From Pelagibius sp. (GTDB lineage: Bacteria; Pseudomonadota; Alphaproteobacteria; Kiloniellales; Kiloniellaceae): 64,000 bases of DNA. This document shows positions 10,479 through 19,472 of this stretch, piece by piece; the stretch's first letter is position 1, and each line of letters opens with the position of its first letter. The DNA lies in assembly GCF_028281305.1 (NCBI RefSeq), contig NZ_JANQKD010000015.1, positions 88,154-152,153 on the forward strand. Direction: 5' to 3'. The notes beneath the pieces are model-generated. The model did no database searches. It had not been told where the DNA came from and saw only the letters and a program-made list of their open reading frames with translations. Made by a program: the position numbers and the translations under genes.

Positions 10479-12178
10479 TTCAGTTCCTCCGGGAAATACT
10501 TGAGGACACAGGACAGAGGATTGGGCGCCGCCTGGCCGAGGCCGCAGATGGAGGCATCGCGCATCACCACTGCGAGTTCCTCAAGCAAGGGCACGTCCCA
10601 ACGCTCCTCGCGCATCAGCTTCACCGCCTTTTCGGTGCCGTTGCGGCAGGGCGTGCACTGACCGCAGGACTCGTCCTCGAAGAAGCGCATGAGGTTCAGC
10701 GCTGCTGCTTTCACATCGTCCTTGTCGGAGAGCACGACCACGGCATGGGAACCGACGAAGCAGCCGAATTTGTCCAGCGCCCCGAACTCTAGAGGCGCAT
10801 CACCCATAGAGGCCGGCAGGATGCCGCCGGACGCACCGCCCGGCAGGTAGGCATGGAAGGCATGCCCCTCCGCCATGCCGTCGCAGAACTCCTCGATCAA
10901 TTCCTGGACCGAGATCCCGGCGGGCGCCAGCTTCACGCCCGGCGACTTGACTCGGCCGGAAACGGAGTAGGAGCGCAGCCCCTTGCCGCCGTTGCGGCCA
11001 TGCCCGGCGAACCACTCGGCGCCCTTCTCCACGATGTCCCGCACCCAGTACACGGTCTCGACATTCTGGTTCAGGGTCGGCTTGCCGAAGAGCCCGACCT
11101 CGGCGATGTAGGGCGGGCGGTGGCGCGGCAGACCGCGCTTGCCTTCGATGGACTCGATCATCGCCGACTCTTCGCCGCAGATGTAGGCCCCGGCGCCGCG
11201 CCGCAGCTCGAGCGGGCAATGCTCGGTGAGACCCGCCGCGTCCAGCTTTGCCATCTCCCGCCGCAGGATCTCCAGCACCGCCGGATACTCGTCGCGCATG
11301 TAGATGTAGCAGCGCTCGCAGCCCACCGCCCAGGCGGCGATCAGGGCGCCCTCCAGGAAGCGGTGCGGATCGGTTTCCAGATAGTGCCGGTCCTTGAAGG
11401 TGCCGGGCTCGCCCTCGTCGCCGTTGATGGTCATCAGGCGCGGGCCGAGGTAGCCGCGCACGATCTCCCACTTCTTGCCGGTGGGAAAACCGGCGCCGCC
11501 GAGGCCGCGCAGACCGGCGTGGGACAGCGCTTCGACCAGCTCTTCCGGCGTCCGCTTGCCCGCCAGGCAGGCGCGCAGGAGGGCGTAGCCGCCTTCCGCG
11601 GTATAGCCGTCGTAATCCGTGTAGTCCGGGATGACGGGATGGTGGTCGTCCTGCACCGCCGCCGAGAGGTTCTCCAAGGTCGCGTGATCGATGTGACGGT
11701 GGCCGACCTCGGCCACCGGAGCGCAATGGCACCGTCCCATGCAAGGGGCCGGAACGACGCGCACCTGCTCACCCACTTCCTGGGGCAGCGCCTGCAGCAG
11801 GTCCTGGGCGCCCATCATCTCGCAGGTGATGGACTCGCAGACCCGGATCGTCAGCGGCGGCGGTGGCGCCTCGCCGTCCAGCACGATGTCGAAGTGGGCA
11901 TAGAAGGAAGCCACCTCGTAAACGGCCGCCATGGGCAGGTTCATCTCCTCCGCCAAAGCGCGCAGATGACGCGCCGAGAGATGACCGTGGGCGTCCTGGA
12001 TCAGGTGGAGGTGTTCGATCAGCAGGTCGGCCCGGCGCGGGCGCTCGCCCAGCAACGCCTGAACCTCGGCCAGCGCTTCGATGTCGAGCTGGCGACCTTT
12101 GGGCGTCAGGGGGGCTTTGCGCCGGCCCGAGCCCGGGTGTATCTGCCGCTCAAACGGGCGCGGCGTTCCCTCTGGCAT
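10475..12178 (-). CDS. fdsB: formate dehydrogenase beta subunit, fused NuoE-like + NuoF-like domains
   Basis: 567 aa: NuoE-like thioredoxin fold with C..C..MGRCHCAP, then NuoF motifs GLRGLGGAGFPTGKKWEIV, NGDEGEPGTFKDRHYLE, GAGAYICGEESAMIESIEGKRG, ESCGQCTPCRNGTEK. Confidence 0.93.
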   Translation of the reverse strand: MPEGTPRPFERQIHPGSGRRKAPLTPKGRQLDIEALAEVQALLGERPRRADLLIEHLHLIQDAHGHLSARHLRALAEEMNLPMAAVYEVASFYAHFDIVLDGEAPPPPLTIRVCESITCEMMGAQDLLQALPQEVGEQVRVVPAPCMGRCHCAPVAEVGHRHIDHATLENLSAAVQDDHHPVIPDYTDYDGYTAEGGYALLRACLAGKRTPEELVEALSHAGLRGLGGAGFPTGKKWEIVRGYLGPRLMTINGDEGEPGTFKDRHYLETDPHRFLEGALIAAWAVGCERCYIYMRDEYPAVLEILRREMAKLDAAGLTEHCPLELRRGAGAYICGEESAMIESIEGKRGLPRHRPPYIAEVGLFGKPTLNQNVETVYWVRDIVEKGAEWFAGHGRNGGKGLRSYSVSGRVKSPGVKLAPAGISVQELIEEFCDGMAEGHAFHAYLPGGASGGILPASMGDAPLEFGALDKFGCFVGSHAVVVLSDKDDVKAAALNLMRFFEDESCGQCTPCRNGTEKAVKLMREERWDVPLLEELAVVMRDASICGLGQAAPNPLSCVLKYFPEELK

Positions 12179-12445
12179 CGATCTGCCTCCGAACCAATAA
12201 ATAAGCCGCCGTTGCCCTGGGCTCGGCGACCCTTGTTTTAGGTGGCTTCGTGCTCCCCGACGGCCGGGAGGGCAGCCAAGGACCAGAATAGATCGGATTC
12301 CAGCGTTTTCTAAACGGAATCAACCTGCTTAGAGCGGCTAAAAGTTGACCAGAACCGACCTTTTCCGCGACGAAACTGCGGAGAAGCGACGCGCAACCGC
12401 GCGACTGTTCGAACCAGAGCTGATGGCGCTCTCCTGGCCGCGCCA

Positions 12446-13327
12446 TCAGGCCGCCTTCAGGGCCTGGCGGACCGTCTGTCCGATCTCCGCGACGGACTCG
12501 GCCACAGTCACACCGGCGCCGCGCAGGGACTCGATCTTCTCCGCCGCGCCGCCCTGGCCGAAGACGTTCACCGTCCCCGCATGACCCATGCGCCGCTCGG
12601 TCGGTGCGGCGAGGCCGGCCACGTAGGCCACAACCGGCTTGGGCACCCGCTGGGAGCGGAGAAAGGCCGCCGCCTCCTCTTCTTCGCTGCCGCCGATCTC
12701 TCCCAGCAGAACGACACAATCGGTGTCCGGGTCGCGGAAGAAGAGCTCCAGGCAGTCGACGAAGCCCAGGCCATGGACGGGATCGCCGCCGATGCCGACG
12801 GAAGTCGACTGGCCGAGACGCTGGGCCGAGACCTGCTCCACCACTTCCGAGGTGAGCGAGGCGGAACGCGAGACGATGCCCACCCGCCCGGGCCGTTCCA
12901 GATGCGCCGGCATGACGCCGATCTTACAGCGCCCCGGATTGAGGATGCCCTGCGAGTTGGGGCCGATGAGCCGGCTGGCGGAGCCTTCGAGACGGCGCTT
13001 CACCCGCACCATGTCGAGCACCGGAATACGCTCGGTCACGCAGACGATCAGCGGCAGTTCGGCATCGATGGCCTCAATGATCGCCTCGGCGGCCGAGGCC
13101 GGCGGCACAAAGACCGCAGAGGCAGTGGCGCCGGTGGCCGCGACCGCATCGGCCACGCGGTCGAAGACCGGCAGACCGAGGTGGCGGCTGCCCCCCTTGC
13201 CGGGCACAACGCCGCCCACCACCTGGGTCCCGTAGGCGATCGCCCGTTCCATGTGGTAGCTGGCCTGACGGCCGGTGAAGCCCTGGCAAATGACCTTGGT
13301 GGCGCTGTCGACGAGAATGGCCATCAC
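12446..13327 (-). CDS. SucD-like alpha subunit of an ADP-forming acyl-CoA ligase (succinate-/malate-/other dicarboxylate-CoA ligase)
   Basis: [91 protein letters not shown] (phospho-His loop). Confidence 0.9.
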   Translation of the reverse strand: MMAILVDSATKVICQGFTGRQASYHMERAIAYGTQVVGGVVPGKGGSRHLGLPVFDRVADAVAATGATASAVFVPPASAAEAIIEAIDAELPLIVCVTERIPVLDMVRVKRRLEGSASRLIGPNSQGILNPGRCKIGVMPAHLERPGRVGIVSRSASLTSEVVEQVSAQRLGQSTSVGIGGDPVHGLGFVDCLELFFRDPDTDCVVLLGEIGGSEEEEAAAFLRSQRVPKPVVAYVAGLAAPTERRMGHAGTVNVFGQGGAAEKIESLRGAGVTVAESVAEIGQTVRQALKAA

Positions 13328-14499
13328 GCCGCCTCCCGGCCCGCGGCCTCAACGGCCGAAGCCACCGCTGCACCGATGGAACTCGCCGGCGTGAAGGCAA
13401 CGCCCTGGGCCATCAGAGTCTTGCGGGCCAGTTCGCCGTTGGTCCCAGCGGCCCTGACGATGAGCGGCACACGCAGCCCCTCCGACCTGCAGGCCGCGGC
13501 AATTCCCTCCGCCACCGTGTCACAGCGCAGAATGCCGCCGCCGTAAACGTTCACCAGGATGGCGTCGATGTCCTGGTTGCGCAGCAGCAGACGGAAGCCT
13601 TCGGCCACCTGGTCGCGGCTGGCCTCCGGCCGGATGTCCATGAAGTCTGCCGGCGCGCCGCCCCGCTGTTTCAGCAGGTCCAGGGTCGCCAGCGCCAGGC
13701 CGGCGCCGTTCACCATGACGCCGATGTTGCCGTCGAGGTGGACGTAGTTCAGGGCGAAACGCTGGGCTTCCAGCTCCGTCGGATCCAGTTCCTCAACGTC
13801 GCGCAGGGCCGCCAGATCCTTGTGGCGGAAGAGTGCGTTGTCGTCGAGGACCATCTTGACATCGAGCGCGGTCAGGCTGCCTTCGTGAGTCAGTGCCAGC
13901 GGGTTGATCTCGATAAGGCTGGCATCCAGTTCCAGAAACGCCTTGTAGAGGGCCGCCATGATCTCCACCGCCTGGGATGCGGCCCGGCCTTCAAGGCCCA
14001 GATCCGCGGCCAGGCCGGCAGCGGCCTGCAGGTCGAAACCGTGATCGCCGTCGACCGCCAGGTGCCGCAGCGACCCCGGCTCCGCCTGGGCGCGCTGTTC
14101 GATGTCGCTGCCGCCTGTGCGCGAGGCCAGAAAGGCCACCCGCCCCTGGCTGCGGTCGATGAGGATCGCGAGGTAGAGTTCGCGCGCGGCGCCCACCGCC
14201 TGCTCGATGTAGACCGAGCGCACCAGCTTGCCGCTTGGGCCGGTCTGCGGCGTTACCAGACGCTTGCCGAGGAGCTCACTCGCCGCAGTCGCTGCGGCCT
14301 CTGTACCGGACACCAGGCGAACGCCGCCGGCATCGTGCCGGAGCCCGGCATGGATCTGGGCCTTGACCGCCCAACTCGACCCGCCGAGCGACTTGGCCGC
14401 CGCCGCCGCGGCGTCGGCCCGGGAGACCAGACTGCCGGCCGGGCTTGGAACGCCGTAGCGCCCAAGGATCTCTTTTGCCTGATGTTCGTGAAGGTTCAT
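13324..14499 (-). CDS. SucC-like beta subunit of an ADP-forming acyl-CoA ligase
   Basis: MNLHEHQAKEILGRYGVPSPAGSLVSRADAAAAAAKSLGGSSWAVKAQIHAGLR (ATP-grasp), IEINPLALTHEGSLTALDVKMVLDDNALFRH, NGAGLALATLD, VNVYGGGILRCDTVAEGI. Confidence 0.92.
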   Translation of the reverse strand: MNLHEHQAKEILGRYGVPSPAGSLVSRADAAAAAAKSLGGSSWAVKAQIHAGLRHDAGGVRLVSGTEAAATAASELLGKRLVTPQTGPSGKLVRSVYIEQAVGAARELYLAILIDRSQGRVAFLASRTGGSDIEQRAQAEPGSLRHLAVDGDHGFDLQAAAGLAADLGLEGRAASQAVEIMAALYKAFLELDASLIEINPLALTHEGSLTALDVKMVLDDNALFRHKDLAALRDVEELDPTELEAQRFALNYVHLDGNIGVMVNGAGLALATLDLLKQRGGAPADFMDIRPEASRDQVAEGFRLLLRNQDIDAILVNVYGGGILRCDTVAEGIAAACRSEGLRVPLIVRAAGTNGELARKTLMAQGVAFTPASSIGAAVASAVEAAGREAA

Positions 14500-14591
14500 G
14501 GTCCGCCCGCCCTATCCGATTTATCTTTGGATAATAACGCTGTAAGCAAAGTCTCTTAGCTTACGCGCCAAGCATCTCATTTTCTGGCATA

Positions 14592-14601
14592 TGGTATACC
14601 A
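14592..14601. promoter_or_regulatory. candidate GntR operator TGGTATACCA
   Basis: Perfect 10-bp palindrome in ATATGGTATACCAGA, ~93 bp upstream of the sucC-like start; shares TGGTATACMA with 18081 and 26215. Confidence 0.5.
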
Positions 14602-14686
14602 GAAGCCCGGCAACGGCAATCCCTTTCTCCCCCGCCCGCCTTTGCTTGACGGGCCTTCGGGAACCGTTCAGCCGAGCCAGCCGCCC

Positions 14687-16201
14687 TCAGGTTCCAGCTG
14701 CCTGGGGCCGTTTGGACAAAATGCGGCGAATGATCGGCACCATCACCAGCGCGAAGGCGCAGAAGAAGATGGTCGCCGACAAGGGACGTTCCAGGAAGGT
14801 CATCGGATCGCCCTGCGACGACAGCAGCGACTGACGCAGCGACCGCTCGGCAAGGCCGCCCAGGACGATGGCCAGCACGGCCGGCGCCACCGGGTAGTCC
14901 AGCTTGCGCAGGATGTAACCGCAGACCCCGAAGAGCACCATCAGCCAGACGTCGTGCAGCGACGAATTCGGCGAGTAGCCGCCGACCAGGCAGAGCACGA
15001 AGATAATCGGCGCCAGAATGGTGAAAGGCATGACCAGAACCCGCACAAAGAGCGGGATGAACGCAATGTTGATGATCACCGTGAAGAGATTGGCCATGTA
15101 CATCGAGCCGATCAGCCCCCAGACGAAGTCCGGATGCTCCACGAACAGCAGCGGGCCGGGCCGCAGCCCCCAGATGATCATGCCGCCCAGAAGGATCGCG
15201 GTGGTGGGCGAACCGGGGATGCCGAGGGTCAGCATCGGCAGCATGGACCCGGTGGAAGCGGCGTTGTTGGCCGACTCGGGTGCTGCCACACCGACCACAT
15301 TGCCCTTGCCGAACGACTCCGGGTCTTTCGAGAAGGTCTTGGACAAGCCATAGGCCATCAGCGAAGCCGGTGTGGCGCCGGCTGCGGGCAGGATGCCGAC
15401 GAAGTAGCCGAGCACGCCGCTGAACACCGTCTGCGTGAGGTAGTTTTTGACCTTCTTCATGTTCTCGACGACGGAACGGAAGGACGACTTCACATAGTGC
15501 ACCTGCATCTTTCCGCCGGACTGTTCCATGGTCCAGAGGATCTCGCCGATGCCGTAGATACCGATCGCCAGCACCAGGAAGCTGACGCCGCGCAGGAAAC
15601 CGTCGATGTCGAAGAACACCAGACGCGGATTGCCCGAAATGATGTCGTAGCCGACCGCCGCCAGCACCAGCCCGATGAAGATCGAGAACATGGTCTTCGG
15701 AATGTCGTCGCCGCCCAGACCGATGAAGGTGGCGAAGGCCAGCACCATGAGGGCGAACTCTTCCTGGGGCCCGAAGGACAGTGCGAAATTGGCCAGCGGC
15801 GGTGCCGCGATGGTGAACAGCACGGCGGCGATCGTGCCGCCGATGAAGGACGCGAGGGCGGCAGCCATCAGCGCCTGATCGCCACGGCCCGTCATGGCCA
15901 GTGGCCGGCCGTCGAAGACGGTGGCGACAGCGGTCGAGGCCCCTGGTATCCCCAGCGTGATCGACGAAACGGCACCGCCGTACATGGCCCCGTAGTAGAT
16001 CGCCGCCAGGAAGATGATCGCCGCGTTCGGCGGCACGAGGAACGTGATCGGCAGCAGGATCGCAACGCCGTTGACCGACCCGAGGCCGGGCATCGCGCCG
16101 ACGAACAGCCCGATGATGCAGCCGATCACCATCATCATGAGGTTGACCGGTTGAATGGCTTCGAGCAGCCCGCCAAGGAGAGGATCGATGATGGTTTCCA
16201 T
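14687..16201 (-). CDS. tctA: tripartite tricarboxylate transporter permease (TctA family)
   Basis: METIIDPLLGGLLEAIQPVNLMMMVIGCIIGLFVGAMPGLGSVNGVAILLPITF...YGAMYGGAVSSITLGIPGASTAVATVFDG; TctA signature. Confidence 0.95.
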   Translation of the reverse strand: METIIDPLLGGLLEAIQPVNLMMMVIGCIIGLFVGAMPGLGSVNGVAILLPITFLVPPNAAIIFLAAIYYGAMYGGAVSSITLGIPGASTAVATVFDGRPLAMTGRGDQALMAAALASFIGGTIAAVLFTIAAPPLANFALSFGPQEEFALMVLAFATFIGLGGDDIPKTMFSIFIGLVLAAVGYDIISGNPRLVFFDIDGFLRGVSFLVLAIGIYGIGEILWTMEQSGGKMQVHYVKSSFRSVVENMKKVKNYLTQTVFSGVLGYFVGILPAAGATPASLMAYGLSKTFSKDPESFGKGNVVGVAAPESANNAASTGSMLPMLTLGIPGSPTTAILLGGMIIWGLRPGPLLFVEHPDFVWGLIGSMYMANLFTVIINIAFIPLFVRVLVMPFTILAPIIFVLCLVGGYSPNSSLHDVWLMVLFGVCGYILRKLDYPVAPAVLAIVLGGLAERSLRQSLLSSQGDPMTFLERPLSATIFFCAFALVMVPIIRRILSKRPQAAGT

Positions 16202-16290
16202 GTCCGTCTACCGCCTGCTTTGCCTGTTGCCTGGTTTCACGCCGCGGCCCCGGACGGGCCACGTCCCGGCGTGCCGTATGGTTTTCGGGA

Positions 16291-16794
16291 TCAGTAGATG
16301 AGATCGTAGATCGGATAGAACGCCGGCTCAGTGATGCCCTTGGGCAGCGGTGTCGTCAGTGCCCATTCGAACAGCAGGAACATCGCCACCGGTGCCGCCA
16401 CCGCCAGGGCGAGCGTGACGAACCAGGAATGCCGGCCAAGGAATCGCACGAAGGCGATCATGAACAGGAAGACCGCGGCGTACATGCCGATGAGATGGGT
16501 GCCGGCCAGCAGCAGCAGCAACCCGACCACCACCGGACCGACGATGGCCAGGGTGTCGGCGCTCATGAAGATCTCTTTGGAGCGAGACTGCGGCGTCACG
16601 CGGCGGAACCAGCGCAGGATGGTCCACAGCGAAGTGACCAGCATGCCGACGGACAGCCAGAAGGGCCAGGCGCCACCGCCCGGTCCCGCCCCCGCGACCC
16701 AGCCGATGTTGAGCTCTGTGCTCTTCCACATCAGACCGAGGGACAAGAGCGCGAGGATCACCGCAACCAACAACTCGGCAGTACGGACCGTCAT
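16291..16794 (-). CDS. tctB: tripartite tricarboxylate transporter TctB family protein
   Basis: 167 aa, multiple TM segments, between TctA and TctC. Confidence 0.88.
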   Translation of the reverse strand: MTVRTAELLVAVILALLSLGLMWKSTELNIGWVAGAGPGGGAWPFWLSVGMLVTSLWTILRWFRRVTPQSRSKEIFMSADTLAIVGPVVVGLLLLLAGTHLIGMYAAVFLFMIAFVRFLGRHSWFVTLALAVAAPVAMFLLFEWALTTPLPKGITEPAFYPIYDLIY

Positions 16795-16887
16795 ACCGGC
16801 GCCTCCCTGACAACGCGCAGCTTCAGCGGATGAATCTATGCTTTTTTATGATTCCGGAGTCGGCCAGGCGGCCGTGACCAAGGCGGC

Positions 16888-16926
16888 GGGGTTAGGGGGG
16901 CGCTCCGAACGTCACCCCCCTGCCCC
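16888..16926 (-). other. intercistronic hairpin downstream of tctC
   Basis: GGGGTTAGGGGGG / CCCCCCTGCCCC inverted arms between tctC stop and tctB start; no U tract on the transcribed strand. Confidence 0.5.
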
Positions 16927-16933
16927 ATAACGG

Positions 16934-17935
16934 TTACTCGCCGGTGATCGCTTCAGCACCGACCTTTTCGATCAGAGCCTGGTGACGCGCCAGTTGCTGA
17001 TCGTGGAAGGCGGCCAGATCGGCGCCGGCAACCCAGCTCTCGCACATCAGGCCTTCTTCCTTGCAGTAGCTCTGCCACTGCTCGGAATTGAAGACTTTCT
17101 CGAACAGGCTGATGTACCACTCCTGGGCTTCGCTCGACATGCCCGGAGGCGCGTTGAAGGAGCGCTGCATGAAGTAGACGATGTCATGCCCCAGCTCCTT
17201 GCTGGTCGGCACGTCCGGGAAAGCCCCCAGCCGCTCGTCGGTAAACTGGACCAAAGGACGGCTCTGGCCGGCACGGTAGAACTGCATCTGCTCCGATGGA
17301 TTGTTCACCGTCGAGGCAATGTGCTTGCCGATCAGGTTCTTGGCAACAGTGCCCCCGCCCGGGAAGGGAATGTAGGTGATGTTGTCGATGCCGAACTCGG
17401 CCTGGAGCATGGCGAAGAGGATGGAGTCCTCCTGCCCCTTGCCGGTGCCGCCGACGTTCCAGTTGTCCGCCGCCTTGACCGTTTGGACCCAGTTGTCCAG
17501 CGAATCGATACCGCTGTCCGAGGTGACCCAAAGCTGGAACGTATCCAGCGCCATAAGACCGATCGGCGTGAACTTGGTCACGTCGACGCCCAGGCCCTGG
17601 TTGATGATCGGTGTGGTGTAGTAGCTGTTGAGCGTCACCAAGACGGTGTGATCGTCGCCGGCCTTGTCCTGCAGGTAGCGCAGAGCCTCGGCGCCCGAGC
17701 CACCCGGCTTGTTGATCGGGATGAAAGGTCTCGGGGACAGGTCGTTCTGGTCGATGATGCCCTGGATCAGCCGCGCCAGCTGGTCGGCACCGCCACCGGT
17801 GCCTGCCATGATGATCATCTCGACGGGCTTCCTGGGCTCCCACGCCTGGGCTTCGGAGATCGTTGCACCTGACACTGCGACGCCCATTGTCAAAGCCAGC
17901 ACGCCGCCAGCTAGAATTCCTCTGGTAACTCTCAT
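16934..17935 (-). CDS. tctC: tripartite tricarboxylate transporter substrate-binding protein (TctC/Bug family)
   Basis: Signal peptide, WEPRKPVEMIIMAGTGGGADQLARLIQGI, NKPGGSGAEALRYLQ, PTSKELGHDIVYF. Confidence 0.93.
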   Translation of the reverse strand: MRVTRGILAGGVLALTMGVAVSGATISEAQAWEPRKPVEMIIMAGTGGGADQLARLIQGIIDQNDLSPRPFIPINKPGGSGAEALRYLQDKAGDDHTVLVTLNSYYTTPIINQGLGVDVTKFTPIGLMALDTFQLWVTSDSGIDSLDNWVQTVKAADNWNVGGTGKGQEDSILFAMLQAEFGIDNITYIPFPGGGTVAKNLIGKHIASTVNNPSEQMQFYRAGQSRPLVQFTDERLGAFPDVPTSKELGHDIVYFMQRSFNAPPGMSSEAQEWYISLFEKVFNSEQWQSYCKEEGLMCESWVAGADLAAFHDQQLARHQALIEKVGAEAITGE

Positions 17936-18080
17936 GTTTGATTACCTCCCGGTATTCTTGTCGGACAGGCCGCCAGGGTATTCCCCATTAGGTTGAAAAC
18001 CCAGCAATAAATGTCGTTGAGCCTTATCCTTTTTTTAATCTTCACAAATCACCGCTCTTGCAGCGCAAACACATGGTGTG

Positions 18081-18090
18081 TGGTATACAA
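18081..18090. promoter_or_regulatory. candidate GntR operator TGGTATACAA
   Basis: GTGTGTGGTATACAAAATACC, ~146 bp upstream of tctC in an AT-rich stretch. Confidence 0.45.
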
Positions 18091-18473
18091 AATACCGCGG
18101 GTTAGGCGTCAGGTCCACTGTTCTCATCGCTGCAATAAAGTTTCAGTGGAATTGCTGCAGCGCAATATTGACGAATGCGTCAGCAATCGCTGTGCAAAGT
18201 CTCTTCTTTTCAAAACATTACCAATAGATGTCTTGTTCATTGCTTCACCTCCTAATTTCGACTACCCGGCCTTCCTCGAATGACTTTCCCAAGCAAAGCG
18301 GGATGCTAGGCCCTTTGGGAGATCGGCATCAAGCGTGACGCTGCCGGCCAGCGGGATGCCGCCGAAGCCCTGCCAAAACTATACTGCTGGTTGATAAGAC
18401 TGCGCCGGCTCTTACAACTTAAAGGTGAAGCACAGCACAGCGATGGGCGTAAGCGGATGCTGCGAAAGCCCGG

Positions 18474-19334
18474 TCAATGCATAAACAGAATGGGCAGATC
18501 TGTGTGGTCGACAACGTACTGGGTCACCCCGCCGAGGATCAACTCGCGCTGCCGGCTCTGTCCATAGGCGCCCATCAGCAGGCAGTCGCAGCCAAGTCGG
18601 CGCGCCGAATCGAGCAGCGTCTGGGCAACCGCCGCGGACTTGGCGGTGAACCGCTCGCAAGCGGACGTCACGCCGTGCGTGTCGAGATAGATCTTTGCTT
18701 CCTCGACCGCGACCGGAAGCTTCGAGTCTTCGGGCGCCAGCAAGGTGACCGCCTCGGCCTCTCTCAGAATCGGCAGGGCCGTGGTCATCGCACGTGCCGC
18801 CTCCCCGCTGCCGTTCCAGGCAATGGCCACCCGCGCGCCCAGGGATTCGACGGGACGCGGGGGGCACATGAGGACCAGCTTGCCGGATTCGAGCAGCGCC
18901 GCCTGCAGGGTGTTGAGCCCGAGATTCCGGTCCCGGTCCGGCTGGGCGACCGCGATGAGGTCGGCCAACCGGCCGCGCCGGCCGATGATGTTCGCCTGCT
19001 TGCCGGTCGCCTCGCGCCAGGTGGCCGAGACGCGGTCCGCCGGCCAGGGAAAGCCATCGACTTCCGCAATGTCCCGCCTGGAGCAGTAGTCGTCGAACAG
19101 CTTACGGATCTGGCCTTCCTCCTCATCCGCCAGGGCCGTGGCCGACGTCGTGATGGTCTTCATCAGGCTGGCTGGAATCGGTACGCCGTAGGGGATCATG
19201 TCTTGTGGCTTGGGGCGGCAGTGCAGCACTTCCAGATGAGCGACATGACGCTTGGCCAAAGCCCAGGCATGATCCAGTACTCCCTCGCCCAGGCCATCGC
19301 CACGCACCGGCACCAGGATTGTTCGGACAGTCAT
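18474..19334 (-). CDS. universal stress protein (UspA family), tandem-domain
   Basis: MTVRTILVPVRGDGLGEGVLDHAWALAKRHVAHLEVLHC...DCLLMGAYGQSRQRELILGGVTQYVVDHTDLPILFMH (Usp G-x2-G-x9-G(S/T) motif). Start at MTVRT. Confidence 0.9.
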   Translation of the reverse strand: MTVRTILVPVRGDGLGEGVLDHAWALAKRHVAHLEVLHCRPKPQDMIPYGVPIPASLMKTITTSATALADEEEGQIRKLFDDYCSRRDIAEVDGFPWPADRVSATWREATGKQANIIGRRGRLADLIAVAQPDRDRNLGLNTLQAALLESGKLVLMCPPRPVESLGARVAIAWNGSGEAARAMTTALPILREAEAVTLLAPEDSKLPVAVEEAKIYLDTHGVTSACERFTAKSAAVAQTLLDSARRLGCDCLLMGAYGQSRQRELILGGVTQYVVDHTDLPILFMH

Positions 19335-19472
19335 TTCGCACCTCTCCCTGCCAGCAGGTCCCGGGGGCTCACACATCCGCCGAGACATTTAACACCGACA
19401 GTGAGCGGTCTTAACGACTTCTGCCCGCCGACGGCGCGAACTGCAAAGCTCCTTGGCTCTTTCTAACAGGCC

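Noticed and set aside
7635-10661. 1008-aa plus-strand ORF spanning the FDH gene
   Set aside because: Antisense shadow of fdsA in high-GC DNA; translation is His/Arg/Gly/Asp-rich with no domain pattern while the opposite strand has clear FDH motifs.
14591-16297. 568-aa plus-strand ORF opposite tctA
   Set aside because: His/Gln/Arg-rich low-complexity shadow frame.
18011-18283. 90-aa plus-strand ORF in AT-rich region
   Set aside because: No family resemblance, overlaps candidate operator for tctC; treated as noncoding.
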